This document shows, piece by piece, positions 55,552-63,692 of a stretch of DNA of 64,000 nucleotides. Under the pieces are notes generated by a model. It was not told the DNA's origin. It searched no databases and saw only the letters and a list, made by a program, of their open reading frames with translations. The translations under genes were made by a program, and so were the position numbers. The stretch comes from Sinorhizobium meliloti (GTDB lineage: Bacteria; Pseudomonadota; Alphaproteobacteria; Rhizobiales; Rhizobiaceae), in the NCBI RefSeq assembly GCF_035610345.1, contig NZ_CP141212.1:2237976-2301975 (forward strand), given 5' to 3'. Positions within the stretch are counted from its first letter, which is position 1. Each line of letters starts with the position of its first letter.

Positions 55552-56606
55552 TGCAGCACCTGCCCTGCACGGTTCAGCTGCTGGCGGTATTTTTCCGCGT
55601 CCCAGCCGAGAAGTTCCGCGTTTTCCGCATCGGTGAGATAGCGCAGCCTTGCACCCTCCGGGATTCGCGCCGTCACGTCCGAAAGGCAGCGCGCCATGGC
55701 GAGCGCGCCGGCAGAGATATCCTTGAGCACCAAGGCGCCCTTGCCGGGAAAGAGAAGGACCGGCGGCAGGCTCTCTCCCGCGCGACGGAATCCCTCTTCG
55801 AGAGAGAGCGCGTTCTCTCCCGGAGCGGCGACAACCGATCCCTTGCCGAGAAAGATCACGTGGTCCGGATAGAGGCTGCCTCCCGCAGCAATTCTGCAGC
55901 TTTCGAGATCGGTCGCGGCATCGTGGATCCGCCCGTCGTCGGGCAGCCGATAGGCGCTGTTGACCGCAAGGCGCGACAGCGCCTCAAGGTCGGCGGAAGG
56001 CGCCCGCCGCACGGGCACGGCGAAGCGCTGGGATACCTCTGCGAGAAGACGCGCGGCGTCCGCGACCGTCTCGGCGGCGACGGCGAGCCCGTGATTTCCG
56101 AGTACCAGGACCGAGGTATCATCCCGAATCCGCTCGGCAATTGCCTTGGCGAGCGGCAACCCCGGCCTGGCATAGGGAACGAAGGCGTAGGGAATGCCCT
56201 GAAGCTTCTCTTCGGCAATCGCGGCCGCGTCGGCGTGAACGGCGGTCGCGATCGTCTCGACGCAATGGACATGAACCACCACCTTCTGCGGCATCAGCGC
56301 GTGGACCGTGGTTTCGATCGACGGCCTGAGGCCCGAGGGGTTCAGATCCTCGACGACGAAATCCTGCGCCTTCTCCGTCGCCGGGTCGTCCCGCTCCAAT
56401 GCGTCGAGCAACGGGTCGAGCGCGACCGCGACCATCACGTCGCGCCGACGGGCATGGGCAAGCCACAGGCCGGAAGCCTTGATCCAGAGGGTTCCGCCTT
56501 CCTTGATCGAGGTATTGCCGCCCGCGCCCTGAACGAGATCCGGATCGGCGCCGACACGCGCCGACAGATCGAGAAGCGCTTCGAATTCGGAGCTTCGCAA
56601 CATCAA
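55548..56606 (-). CDS. Class II aldolase/adducin-family protein, 352 residues
   Basis: A zinc-type aldolase or relative. The N-terminal aldolase domain (about 20-230) has QGAGGNTSIKEGG and HVHCVETIA, whose His residues fit metal binding, plus LVLGNHGLAV. The protein is longer than FucA and has a C-terminal segment of about 110 residues of unknown function that resembles the front half of RhaD-like fusion proteins. It overlaps the second kinase gene by four bases. Splitting of a pentulose 1-phosphate is one possibility; a decarboxylase or other aldehyde-lyase role cannot be excluded. Confidence 0.82.
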   Translation of the reverse strand: MMLRSSEFEALLDLSARVGADPDLVQGAGGNTSIKEGGTLWIKASGLWLAHARRRDVMVAVALDPLLDALERDDPATEKAQDFVVEDLNPSGLRPSIETTVHALMPQKVVVHVHCVETIATAVHADAAAIAEEKLQGIPYAFVPYARPGLPLAKAIAERIRDDTSVLVLGNHGLAVAAETVADAARLLAEVSQRFAVPVRRAPSADLEALSRLAVNSAYRLPDDGRIHDAATDLESCRIAAGGSLYPDHVIFLGKGSVVAAPGENALSLEEGFRRAGESLPPVLLFPGKGALVLKDISAGALAMARCLSDVTARIPEGARLRYLTDAENAELLGWDAEKYRQQLNRAGQVLQ

Positions 56607-56616
56607 TTCTTCCTTC

Positions 56617-58131
56617 TCACGCCGCAGCCTGCTGGCCCTCGAACCAGCCGCTGAAGGCCCGCTTCTCGGCGTCGCTCATATGCAGGCCGTGTTTCGTGCG
56701 CCGTTCCATCAGGTCTTCCGCCGTTCGCGCCCATTCATTCTCTATGAGGAAGCGGGCTTCCCGCTCCCGGAAGAGCTGCGTGAACGCCGTCCCGAGCTCG
56801 TCGAGGCAGGTGGCGCTGCCGATCAGATCATGCGCCCGCGTGCCGTAAAGCCGGGCGTAGTGCTTGGCGAGGTCCGACGGCAGCCACCGGTAGCGCGCGC
56901 GCAGGTCGCCGAGGAACTGGTCGAAATCCGCATCCGCCATGTCGCCGCCCGGCAGATGCGCACGCGCCGTCCAGGCCGGGCCCATCTTCGGAAAGAAAGG
57001 CTTCAACCGTTCGAGCGCGTGCTCGGAAAGCTTGCGGAAGGTCGTGATCTTGCCGCCGAACACCGAGAGCAGCGGCGCGTCCTTCCCGGCGGCGTCGAGC
57101 TCGAAAATATAGTCGCGCGTCACTGCCGACGGATTTTCGGCATTGTCGTCGTAAAGCGGACGCACACCCGAGAAGCTGTGAAGGATGTCGCCCGGCGCCA
57201 GTTGCTGCTTGAAATAGCGGTTCACCGATTTCAGGAGATAGGCGACCTCGTTTTCGTCCGCCGCGACGTCCTCAGGCCGCCCGTCATAGGGAATATCCGT
57301 GGTGCCGATCAGCGCCAGATCGTTCTGATAGGGATTGATGAAGATCACGCGCTTGTCGGGGTTCTGGACGAGATAGGCCTGCCGCCCCTCCCAGAACTTC
57401 GGCACGACGATGTGGCTGCCCTTGACGAGGCGGACGCTGCGGCTCGAATTCAGCCCCGCAACGCGGCCGATCACGTCGTTGACCCAGGGCCCGGCGGTGT
57501 TGACCACGCAGCGCGCCTTGGCCTCCGTCTTCGCTCCGGTCGCGGCATCGGTCATCTCGACATGCCAGAGGTCGCCTCGCCGGCGAATACCGGTGCAGGC
57601 GGTGCGGGTCAGTATCCGGGCGCCTTTCTTTTTCGCGTCGAGCGCGTTGAGCACGACGAGGCGGGCGTCGTCCACCCAACAGTCGGAATATTCGAAGGCC
57701 TTGCGATAGGCCGGCTTGATCGCAGCGCCTTCCGGGGCCGTACGCAGGTTGAGCACCCGCGTGCCGGGGAGGCGCTTGCGGCCGCCCAGGTGATCGTAGA
57801 GGAAGAGGCCGAGCCGTACGAGCCAGGCCGGCCTGTCGGCCGGATTGTGCGGCAGCACGAAACGCATCGGCCGGATGATGTGAGGTGCGGATTCCAGCAG
57901 AACCTCGCGCTCTATCAGGGCTTCGCGCACCAGGCGGAACTCGTAATATTCGAGGTAGCGTAAGCCGCCATGAACGAGCTTGCCGGAGCGGGAACTCGTG
58001 CCCTGCGCCAGATCGTCCTTCTCGCAGAGCAGGACGGAGAGCCCCCGCCCTGCCGCGTCGCGGGCAATGCCCGCCCCGTTTATGCCGCCGCCGATGACGA
58101 AAAGGTCGTATGTACCGGTTTCGGAACTCAC
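56617..58131 (-). CDS. eryB: Glycerol-3-phosphate-dehydrogenase-like erythritol 4-phosphate dehydrogenase
   Basis: A 504-residue FAD enzyme of the GlpD family with the dinucleotide motif DLFVIGGGINGAGIARDA at the N-terminus, SSRSGKLVHGGLRYLE near 50 and the C-terminal GGKITTFRKLSEHALE. In the erythritol pathway EryB oxidises L-erythritol 4-phosphate to L-3-tetrulose 4-phosphate. Start is GTG 58131: AGGAGA eight bases upstream is far stronger than anything before ATG 58155. Gene order with eryA and eryC supports EryB; a glycerol 3-phosphate role cannot be excluded by sequence alone. Confidence 0.88.
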   Translation of the reverse strand: MSSETGTYDLFVIGGGINGAGIARDAAGRGLSVLLCEKDDLAQGTSSRSGKLVHGGLRYLEYYEFRLVREALIEREVLLESAPHIIRPMRFVLPHNPADRPAWLVRLGLFLYDHLGGRKRLPGTRVLNLRTAPEGAAIKPAYRKAFEYSDCWVDDARLVVLNALDAKKKGARILTRTACTGIRRRGDLWHVEMTDAATGAKTEAKARCVVNTAGPWVNDVIGRVAGLNSSRSVRLVKGSHIVVPKFWEGRQAYLVQNPDKRVIFINPYQNDLALIGTTDIPYDGRPEDVAADENEVAYLLKSVNRYFKQQLAPGDILHSFSGVRPLYDDNAENPSAVTRDYIFELDAAGKDAPLLSVFGGKITTFRKLSEHALERLKPFFPKMGPAWTARAHLPGGDMADADFDQFLGDLRARYRWLPSDLAKHYARLYGTRAHDLIGSATCLDELGTAFTQLFREREARFLIENEWARTAEDLMERRTKHGLHMSDAEKRAFSGWFEGQQAAA

Positions 58132-58159
58132 GTGCTTGTCTCCTGTCGTCGCCATGCGG

Positions 58160-58828
58160 TCAGGCGGCCTCGCCGTTGGGTTTGTCCTGATGGCCGTAAG
58201 TGGCAAATCCCTCGATGACGCCGGCGATTTCCTCCTCAGGCAGGACCACCGGGCCGCCGATCAGGAGCGCGTGGTAATATTGCTTGGCGATCGTCTCGAG
58301 CTCGACCGCCGCCCACATCGCCTTTTCCAGGCTCGAACCGGTCGCGATCATGCCGTGATTGGCCATGAGGCAGGCGGAACGCCCCTCCATCGCCTTCAGA
58401 ACGTTCTGCGACAGCGCCTTCGTGCCGTAGCGGGCGTAATCGGCGACGCGCACGTCGGAACCGCCGAAGGCGGCGATCATGTAGTGGCAGGCGGGAATCG
58501 GCTTGCCCGCGATCGCGAGGATCGTCGAGAAGGTCGCGTGGGTGTGAACGACGGCGCCGACATCCGGCCGCGCCCGCAGAATGTCGAGGTGGAAGGGCCA
58601 TTCGACAGACGGCCTTTTGGGGCCTGCCCAGGCGCCATACTCGCCGTCGATCGGCATGGCGACGATCATCTCAGGCGTCATCTCGGCATAGGGGATCGCA
58701 GACGGGGTGATCAGCATCGTGCCGCCATGGCGCAGGCTGATATTGCCCGAAGTGCCCTGGTTGAGGCCGATCGCATTCATGTGGCGGCAATGGTCGATGA
58801 TCGACTGGCGCAGTTGAAGTTCGTTCAT
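58160..58828 (-). CDS. Class II aldolase, FucA-type
   Basis: A 222-residue L-fuculose-phosphate-aldolase-like enzyme. Conserved elements are GTSGNISLRHG, VEWPFHLDILRARPD with a catalytic-type Glu, HTHATFSTI (zinc His residues) and MANHGMIATG. The length is the standard for FucA, AraD or MtnB. In this locus it probably cleaves a phosphorylated ketose to dihydroxyacetone phosphate plus an aldehyde. It ends 29 bases before the eryB start. Substrate and direction are inferred. Confidence 0.88.
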   Translation of the reverse strand: MNELQLRQSIIDHCRHMNAIGLNQGTSGNISLRHGGTMLITPSAIPYAEMTPEMIVAMPIDGEYGAWAGPKRPSVEWPFHLDILRARPDVGAVVHTHATFSTILAIAGKPIPACHYMIAAFGGSDVRVADYARYGTKALSQNVLKAMEGRSACLMANHGMIATGSSLEKAMWAAVELETIAKQYYHALLIGGPVVLPEEEIAGVIEGFATYGHQDKPNGEAA

Positions 58829-58837
58829 CGTCCCACC

Positions 58838-59875
58838 TCAGCACGGATTGACCGGCGGCAGGCCGGCGATGTAGCGGCGCACTTCCTCGGCAGCCATTTC
58901 GGCCGCATAGGTCACGGTGCGTACCGACGCGCCCGCGATATGCGGCGTCAGCGTCACATTGGGAAGATTCAACAGCGGCCAGCCTTCCGGCACGGGCTCG
59001 ACGGCAAATGTCTCCAGCATCGCGCTTGCGAGATGGCCGCTGACGAGATTCTCGTAAAGCGCGTCATAATCGCAGAGCGGTCCGCGGGCCGTGTTCACGA
59101 AGATCGCCCCCGCCTTCATCTTCGCGAAGGTCTCCGCATTCATCATGTTCTTCGTCTCTTCGCTGACGCGCGGATGCAGCGTCACCAGGTCGGCGCGGGC
59201 AAGCAGTTCGTCGAGCGAGACGTGCTCGACGCCGGCATTCCTGTCTTCGGCGCTGAGCTGAACATAGGGATCGTGGACGAGCACCTTGGTGTCGAAAGCA
59301 CGAAGCAGGCGGACCACCTTGGTGCCGATATTGCCGTAGCCGATGACGCCGACCGTCATTTCGGAAAGCTCGCGGCCGGTGCGGTCGGCACGGTAGAGAT
59401 CGCCCCGCCATTCGCTCCGCCTCAGCGCTTCGTGCCCCACGCGGATAAGGCGCGTCTCCGCGAGGATGGCGCCGATCGTGAATTCGGCGACGGCACTCGC
59501 ATTGCGGCCGGGCGTGTTGACGACGAGGACACCCGCCTCGCGAGCGGCTTTCATGTCGATATTGACCGGACCGCCGCGCGACACGGCGACGAGCTTCAAT
59601 CCCGGCAGGTCAGCCAGCATCGTTCGCGACAGGGGCGCAAGCTGCGTCACGAGGATTTCGGCATCGCCGACGAAGTCGACGATTTCGCCGGGCTTGCCGA
59701 GATATTCCTTGAGGCCGTCCATACCCTCCACGGCATAGCCGTGCTCCATCGGCACGTCCGGCCAGGGCAGTTCGAGCATGCTGATCTCATGCCCGTCGCC
59801 GCATGCCTCGACGATCTTGTCGCGAAAAACATCCGGCAGCATGAACCGGTCGCCGATAATGGCTATCTTCTTCAT
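58838..59875 (-). CDS. D-2-hydroxyacid-dehydrogenase-family NAD enzyme
   Basis: A 345-residue D-isomer-specific 2-hydroxyacid dehydrogenase. The Rossmann fold motif is TVGVIGYGNIGTKVVRLL near 170-190, with RGPLCDYDALYE, the catalytic Arg/Glu set near VAVSRGGPVN and FVNTARG, and the active His in LTPHIAGAS. Its place between FucA and EryA genes suggests oxidation of a sugar acid or an aldehyde-derived hydroxyacid, for example from glycolaldehyde oxidation. The start overlaps the stop of eryA by four bases. Substrate unknown. Confidence 0.88.
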   Translation of the reverse strand: MKKIAIIGDRFMLPDVFRDKIVEACGDGHEISMLELPWPDVPMEHGYAVEGMDGLKEYLGKPGEIVDFVGDAEILVTQLAPLSRTMLADLPGLKLVAVSRGGPVNIDMKAAREAGVLVVNTPGRNASAVAEFTIGAILAETRLIRVGHEALRRSEWRGDLYRADRTGRELSEMTVGVIGYGNIGTKVVRLLRAFDTKVLVHDPYVQLSAEDRNAGVEHVSLDELLARADLVTLHPRVSEETKNMMNAETFAKMKAGAIFVNTARGPLCDYDALYENLVSGHLASAMLETFAVEPVPEGWPLLNLPNVTLTPHIAGASVRTVTYAAEMAAEEVRRYIAGLPPVNPC

Positions 59876-61449
59876 TGCGGTCTTTCCTGTTGGTTTCCCG
59901 TTCCGGCTGCGTGGGAGAGCGCATGCCAGACGGGTTGAAGCGCAAGGCGCGACTGCTTGTAGGCGGGGAAAAGCGCGTCATAGCGGCGCGCAAGCTCTTC
60001 ATCCGCGGGTTCTGCCGGCCGATGGTGGGGCCGCACCCATTCGCGGACGCAGTCGGCCATCGAGGGATAAATGCCGAGAGAGACGGCGGCGATCATCGCC
60101 GCACCGGCGGCACCCGCCTCCTCGCGTTCGCTCGTCTGGATGCTGGCGCCGAGAGCCCCGCCGAGAATGTGGCGCAGCGAGGCGCTGCGCGCAGCGCCGC
60201 CCGACAGACGAACGCAGCCCGGCAGCGGCCCCATCGCGGCGTAACAATCCCGCGAGGCAAAGGCGAGACCGTCGAAGACCGCACGCACCATGTCGCCGAA
60301 GCCGTGATTGATCGAAAGCCCGACGAAGGAGGCGCGGGCCGAAGCATCGACAAAGGGGCCGCGCTCACCGGCCTCCGAAATGTAGGGCTGGAAGAGAAGC
60401 GGAGTCTCGTTCGCCTCGGAAAGCCAGCCATCCACATGGGTGAGCAGATCGTTCTTCGATTTCTCGATCCCCATGCCCTTGAGGAGACCTCCCGCAAACT
60501 GCAGGATCCAGTCGATATTGAGCGTCGCAGCCATATTCGACTGCATCTGCGCATAGGTGCCCGGAATCGGCATGCACATGGTATAGCCGGTGTGATCCTG
60601 GTTGAGCCGAACATCGTCGGCGCCGGCGGCCAGACGCATGTGCATGCCCGTCGAGCCTATGATCGAGCAGCCCGTGTCGGTTCCGGGATCGTAGAGGCCA
60701 GCGCCGAGCGCGGTGCAGACGACGTCGACATAGCCAAGCACCACCGGCGTCCCCGCCGGCAGGCCCGTGGCGGCTGCGGCGGCAGCCGAGAGAGGGTGAT
60801 GCGTGCTCGCCCCGTCGACGATTTCCGGCAGCAGGTGTTTGAGTTCGTTGAGACCGAGAAAGTCGATCACGTCGTCGGAATACTCACGCTTGCGGAAATC
60901 GCCGAAGGTGAAATTCGCTTCCGAGGGATCGGTCGCGCGCCTGTCCGTGAGATTGAAATAGAGCCAGTCCTTGCAATGGAATGCGGTCGCAGCACCTTTC
61001 AGCATCTCCGGTGCATGATCCTTCATCCAGCGCAACTGTGGGCCCTGCTGGCAGGCGGCAAGTCCGGAGCCGGTGCGCGAGAAACGCTCCGCATCGCCGC
61101 TTTCGGCCCGCAGGCGTTCGACGATTGCGCTCGCGCGCGCATCGAGCCAGAGCCAGCCCTTGCCAACCGGCTCGCCCTCTCTGTCGATCATCCAGGTGCC
61201 GTCCCCCTGACCGGTCACCGCGATGGCGGCAACACGGCCAGGGAGGTTCTCGATCCTGGCCGAGAGCTCGACCAGGGTTTTGACCGTGTCCGTCCAGGTG
61301 CGCCGCAACTCCTGAACGCTGCCGGTGCGGCCCACCGCCTCATAGCTGTTCGGAACCGCCGTCATCGCCAGCTGCCGGCCGCCGAGATCGAAGGCGACGG
61401 ACTTGATGACGGACGTCCCGGCATCGATGCCGATGAGGATGTCGCGCAT
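59872..61449 (-). CDS. eryA: Erythritol kinase
   Basis: A 525-residue FGGY kinase beginning MRDILIGIDAGTSVIKSVAF, length and N-terminus as in Brucella EryA, which phosphorylates erythritol to L-erythritol 4-phosphate. Further nucleotide-binding loops are IAVTGQGDGTWMI and SIIGSTGMHMRL; the VRLSGGAARSASLRHIL C-terminal element is also typical. It overlaps the downstream hydroxyacid dehydrogenase gene and, by a single base, the upstream ATPase gene. The substrate is by homology and context. Confidence 0.88.
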   Translation of the reverse strand: MRDILIGIDAGTSVIKSVAFDLGGRQLAMTAVPNSYEAVGRTGSVQELRRTWTDTVKTLVELSARIENLPGRVAAIAVTGQGDGTWMIDREGEPVGKGWLWLDARASAIVERLRAESGDAERFSRTGSGLAACQQGPQLRWMKDHAPEMLKGAATAFHCKDWLYFNLTDRRATDPSEANFTFGDFRKREYSDDVIDFLGLNELKHLLPEIVDGASTHHPLSAAAAAATGLPAGTPVVLGYVDVVCTALGAGLYDPGTDTGCSIIGSTGMHMRLAAGADDVRLNQDHTGYTMCMPIPGTYAQMQSNMAATLNIDWILQFAGGLLKGMGIEKSKNDLLTHVDGWLSEANETPLLFQPYISEAGERGPFVDASARASFVGLSINHGFGDMVRAVFDGLAFASRDCYAAMGPLPGCVRLSGGAARSASLRHILGGALGASIQTSEREEAGAAGAAMIAAVSLGIYPSMADCVREWVRPHHRPAEPADEELARRYDALFPAYKQSRLALQPVWHALSHAAGTGNQQERPQ

Positions 61450-62573
61450 CAGGCGAGCTCCTCGCCGTGCGAAATCGCCATACCGCTCTCGCTGTCGAAG
61501 ACGTGCAGGCTTGCAGGGTCGAGCCGGATGCCGATCGGCTGACCGATCTCCAGGCTGGTACGGTCGTGTTCGACAAGCACCATGGTGCCGCCGGCGAAAT
61601 CGGCCGCGATATGGGTCTGGTCGCCGAGCCATTGATTGACGGCAACGCGCCCCGTCACCCCGTCTGCACTGCGCCGGACGGAATAGGGCCGGATGCCGAG
61701 AACCACATTTTCGCGCTTCATCAGCGCATTGCGAACGGCATGGGAGAAATCGGCGGCCTGGTATTCGAGCCGGACCCCGTCCTTGAGGCCGAAGGTCACG
61801 CGGGCGTCCGTGCCGCTGACGCTTGCCTCGAAGACGTTCATCGGCGGCTCGCCGACGAAGGTTCCGGTGAAGAGATTCGCCGGCCGTTCCTTGATCTTCT
61901 GCGGCGTATCGAACTGCTGCAGCACGCCGCCTTCCATGACGGCGATCCGGTCGGCGAGCGCGTTCGCTTCGGTCTGATCGTGGGTGACGAGAATGGCGGT
62001 GAGCCCGCGTTCCTTGATGTAGTGCTTGATACGGCCGCGCAGCACGGCGCGCAATTGCGGCTCGAGCTGGCCCATCGGTTCGTCGAGGAGATGCAGATCG
62101 GCGTCGCGGATAAGCGCGCGTCCGAGGGACGCCCTCTGCTGCTGGCCGCCGGAAATCGAACTCGGATAACGTCCGAGAATATCCTCGATCTCGAGCAGCT
62201 TGGCGATGCTCGCTACCTTGTCTTCGACGACGCTCTGCGAGAGCTTCGACGCCTTGAGCGCAAAAGCTATGTTTTCGCGTACCGTCAGCGGCGGATAGAG
62301 CGAATAGCCTTCGAAGGCCATGGCGACGTTGCGGCGGACCGGCGCAAGCATATGCACCTGCCGGCCGGCGACCGAAATCGTGCCGCGCGATACCGGTTCG
62401 AAGCCGGCGATCATGCGAAGGGTAGAGGTCTTGCCGCAGCCGGAGGAGCCCAGAAGCGCGATGATCTCACCCTTCTTCACCTCCATGTTCAGCTGCTTCA
62501 CGGCGTGAACGCCGTAGTCGACCGGGCCATAGAACTTGTCGACGTTGTCGATCAAAAGAGCGGTAGCGTTCAT
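61449..62573 (-). CDS. ABC transporter ATP-binding protein 1 of the polyol importer (catalytically intact)
   Basis: A 374-residue CUT1-type ATPase. Walker A is GSSGCGKTS (42-50), signature SGGQQQR (141-147), Walker B ends LLDEP (162-166) with the catalytic Glu, and the switch His is H198 in LVTHDQ. The Q-loop position reads MAFEGYSLYPP: Glu (88) replaces the usual Gln. It overlaps the second ATPase gene (ATGA), and both together energise the importer, as in the two-ATPase glycerol and polyol systems of rhizobia. Start ATG 62573. Confidence 0.9.
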   Translation of the reverse strand: MNATALLIDNVDKFYGPVDYGVHAVKQLNMEVKKGEIIALLGSSGCGKTSTLRMIAGFEPVSRGTISVAGRQVHMLAPVRRNVAMAFEGYSLYPPLTVRENIAFALKASKLSQSVVEDKVASIAKLLEIEDILGRYPSSISGGQQQRASLGRALIRDADLHLLDEPMGQLEPQLRAVLRGRIKHYIKERGLTAILVTHDQTEANALADRIAVMEGGVLQQFDTPQKIKERPANLFTGTFVGEPPMNVFEASVSGTDARVTFGLKDGVRLEYQAADFSHAVRNALMKRENVVLGIRPYSVRRSADGVTGRVAVNQWLGDQTHIAADFAGGTMVLVEHDRTSLEIGQPIGIRLDPASLHVFDSESGMAISHGEELA

Positions 62574-63688
62574 GCCGCTTCTCCATCGCGCTTGGATGCC
62601 AGTTCGGAAGGAAGGATGCGCTGGCCCGTCGCCTTGTCGAACAGAAAGGCCGCCCGACCGTCGACTGCGATATGCGCCGGTCCGGCGACCGGGCCGGGGG
62701 TACCGGCAGGACGGGACACCAAGATCTCGCGGCCGCGGGCGGTCAGCGCCAGCGTCACGGTCTTCTCGTTGAGCGGCGTTTCCGCCTCGACCGTCACGGG
62801 GATCGCGCCCTGCACGGTGGCTTCGGTAAAAGCGATCGTCTCCGGGCGCAGGCCGAGAACGCATTGCTTTTCGACAATTTGCGCGCCGAAGCCCGGCAGG
62901 CGCAGCCGCATGTCGGAGAGTTCGACGAACGCGCCGTCCGGTCCGCGCTGCGGCACGACATCGAGCAGGTTGATGGTCGGATCGCCGAAGAGCCGGGCGA
63001 TCTCGATGTCGGCGGGCGCGTTGTAGATTTCCGCCGGCGTACCGATCTGGCGGATACGCCCGTGCGCCATGACCGCGATGCGGTCGCCGAGCGCCATTGC
63101 CTCCTTGTAGTCCTGCGTGACGTAGATGACCGTTGCCCCTTGAGCGGCGAGCAGGCGCGGCAGTTCCAGCCTCATCTCGAAGCGCAGCTTCGCGTCGACG
63201 TTGCGAAGCGGGTCGTCGAGGAGCAGCAGCGGCGGCGAGCCCACGAGGGCGCGGGCAAGTGCCGTGCGCTGCTTCTGGCCGTTGGAGAGCGCCTTCGGAT
63301 GATGGCTCAGCACATGATCGATCTTCAGGAGCTTTGCGACCTTGTGCACGCCGGCGGCGATCGTGTCCCGGGACGATTTCCGCGAGGTCAGCGCGCTGGC
63401 GATGTTGTCGAAGGCGCTCATATGCGGGAACAGTGCAAAGTTCTGGAACGCCATGCCGAGGCCGCGATGCTCCGCGTCCACGTCGGTCATGTCTTCGCCG
63501 CCGATAAGGACCCGGCCACCATCCGGCTCGATGACGCCGGCGATCAGCCGGAGCAGAACGGTCTTGCCGGAACCGGACGGGCCGAAGAGCACCAGTCGCT
63601 CGCCATTGGCCACGTCGAGCGAGAGATCGTCCAGAACCGCCTGGCTCTTGTAGCGCTTGACGATGTTTTTCAGTTGCAGTGTTGTCAT
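62570..63688 (-). CDS. ABC transporter ATP-binding protein 2 of the polyol importer (degenerate catalytic motifs)
   Basis: A 372-residue ATPase with intact Walker A (GPSGSGKT, 36-43) and normal Q-loop (Q82), but signature LSNGQ (134-138) in place of LSGGQ, Walker B ending LLLLDDP with Asp (159) where the catalytic Glu should be, and TQDY with Gln (192) for the switch His. The DNA confirms each of these changes. It probably binds ATP without efficient hydrolysis at its own site and pairs with ATPase 1. The gene is close behind the permease gene at the window end. Confidence 0.9.
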   Translation of the reverse strand: MTTLQLKNIVKRYKSQAVLDDLSLDVANGERLVLFGPSGSGKTVLLRLIAGVIEPDGGRVLIGGEDMTDVDAEHRGLGMAFQNFALFPHMSAFDNIASALTSRKSSRDTIAAGVHKVAKLLKIDHVLSHHPKALSNGQKQRTALARALVGSPPLLLLDDPLRNVDAKLRFEMRLELPRLLAAQGATVIYVTQDYKEAMALGDRIAVMAHGRIRQIGTPAEIYNAPADIEIARLFGDPTINLLDVVPQRGPDGAFVELSDMRLRLPGFGAQIVEKQCVLGLRPETIAFTEATVQGAIPVTVEAETPLNEKTVTLALTARGREILVSRPAGTPGPVAGPAHIAVDGRAAFLFDKATGQRILPSELASKRDGEAA

Positions 63689-63692
63689 TCGA

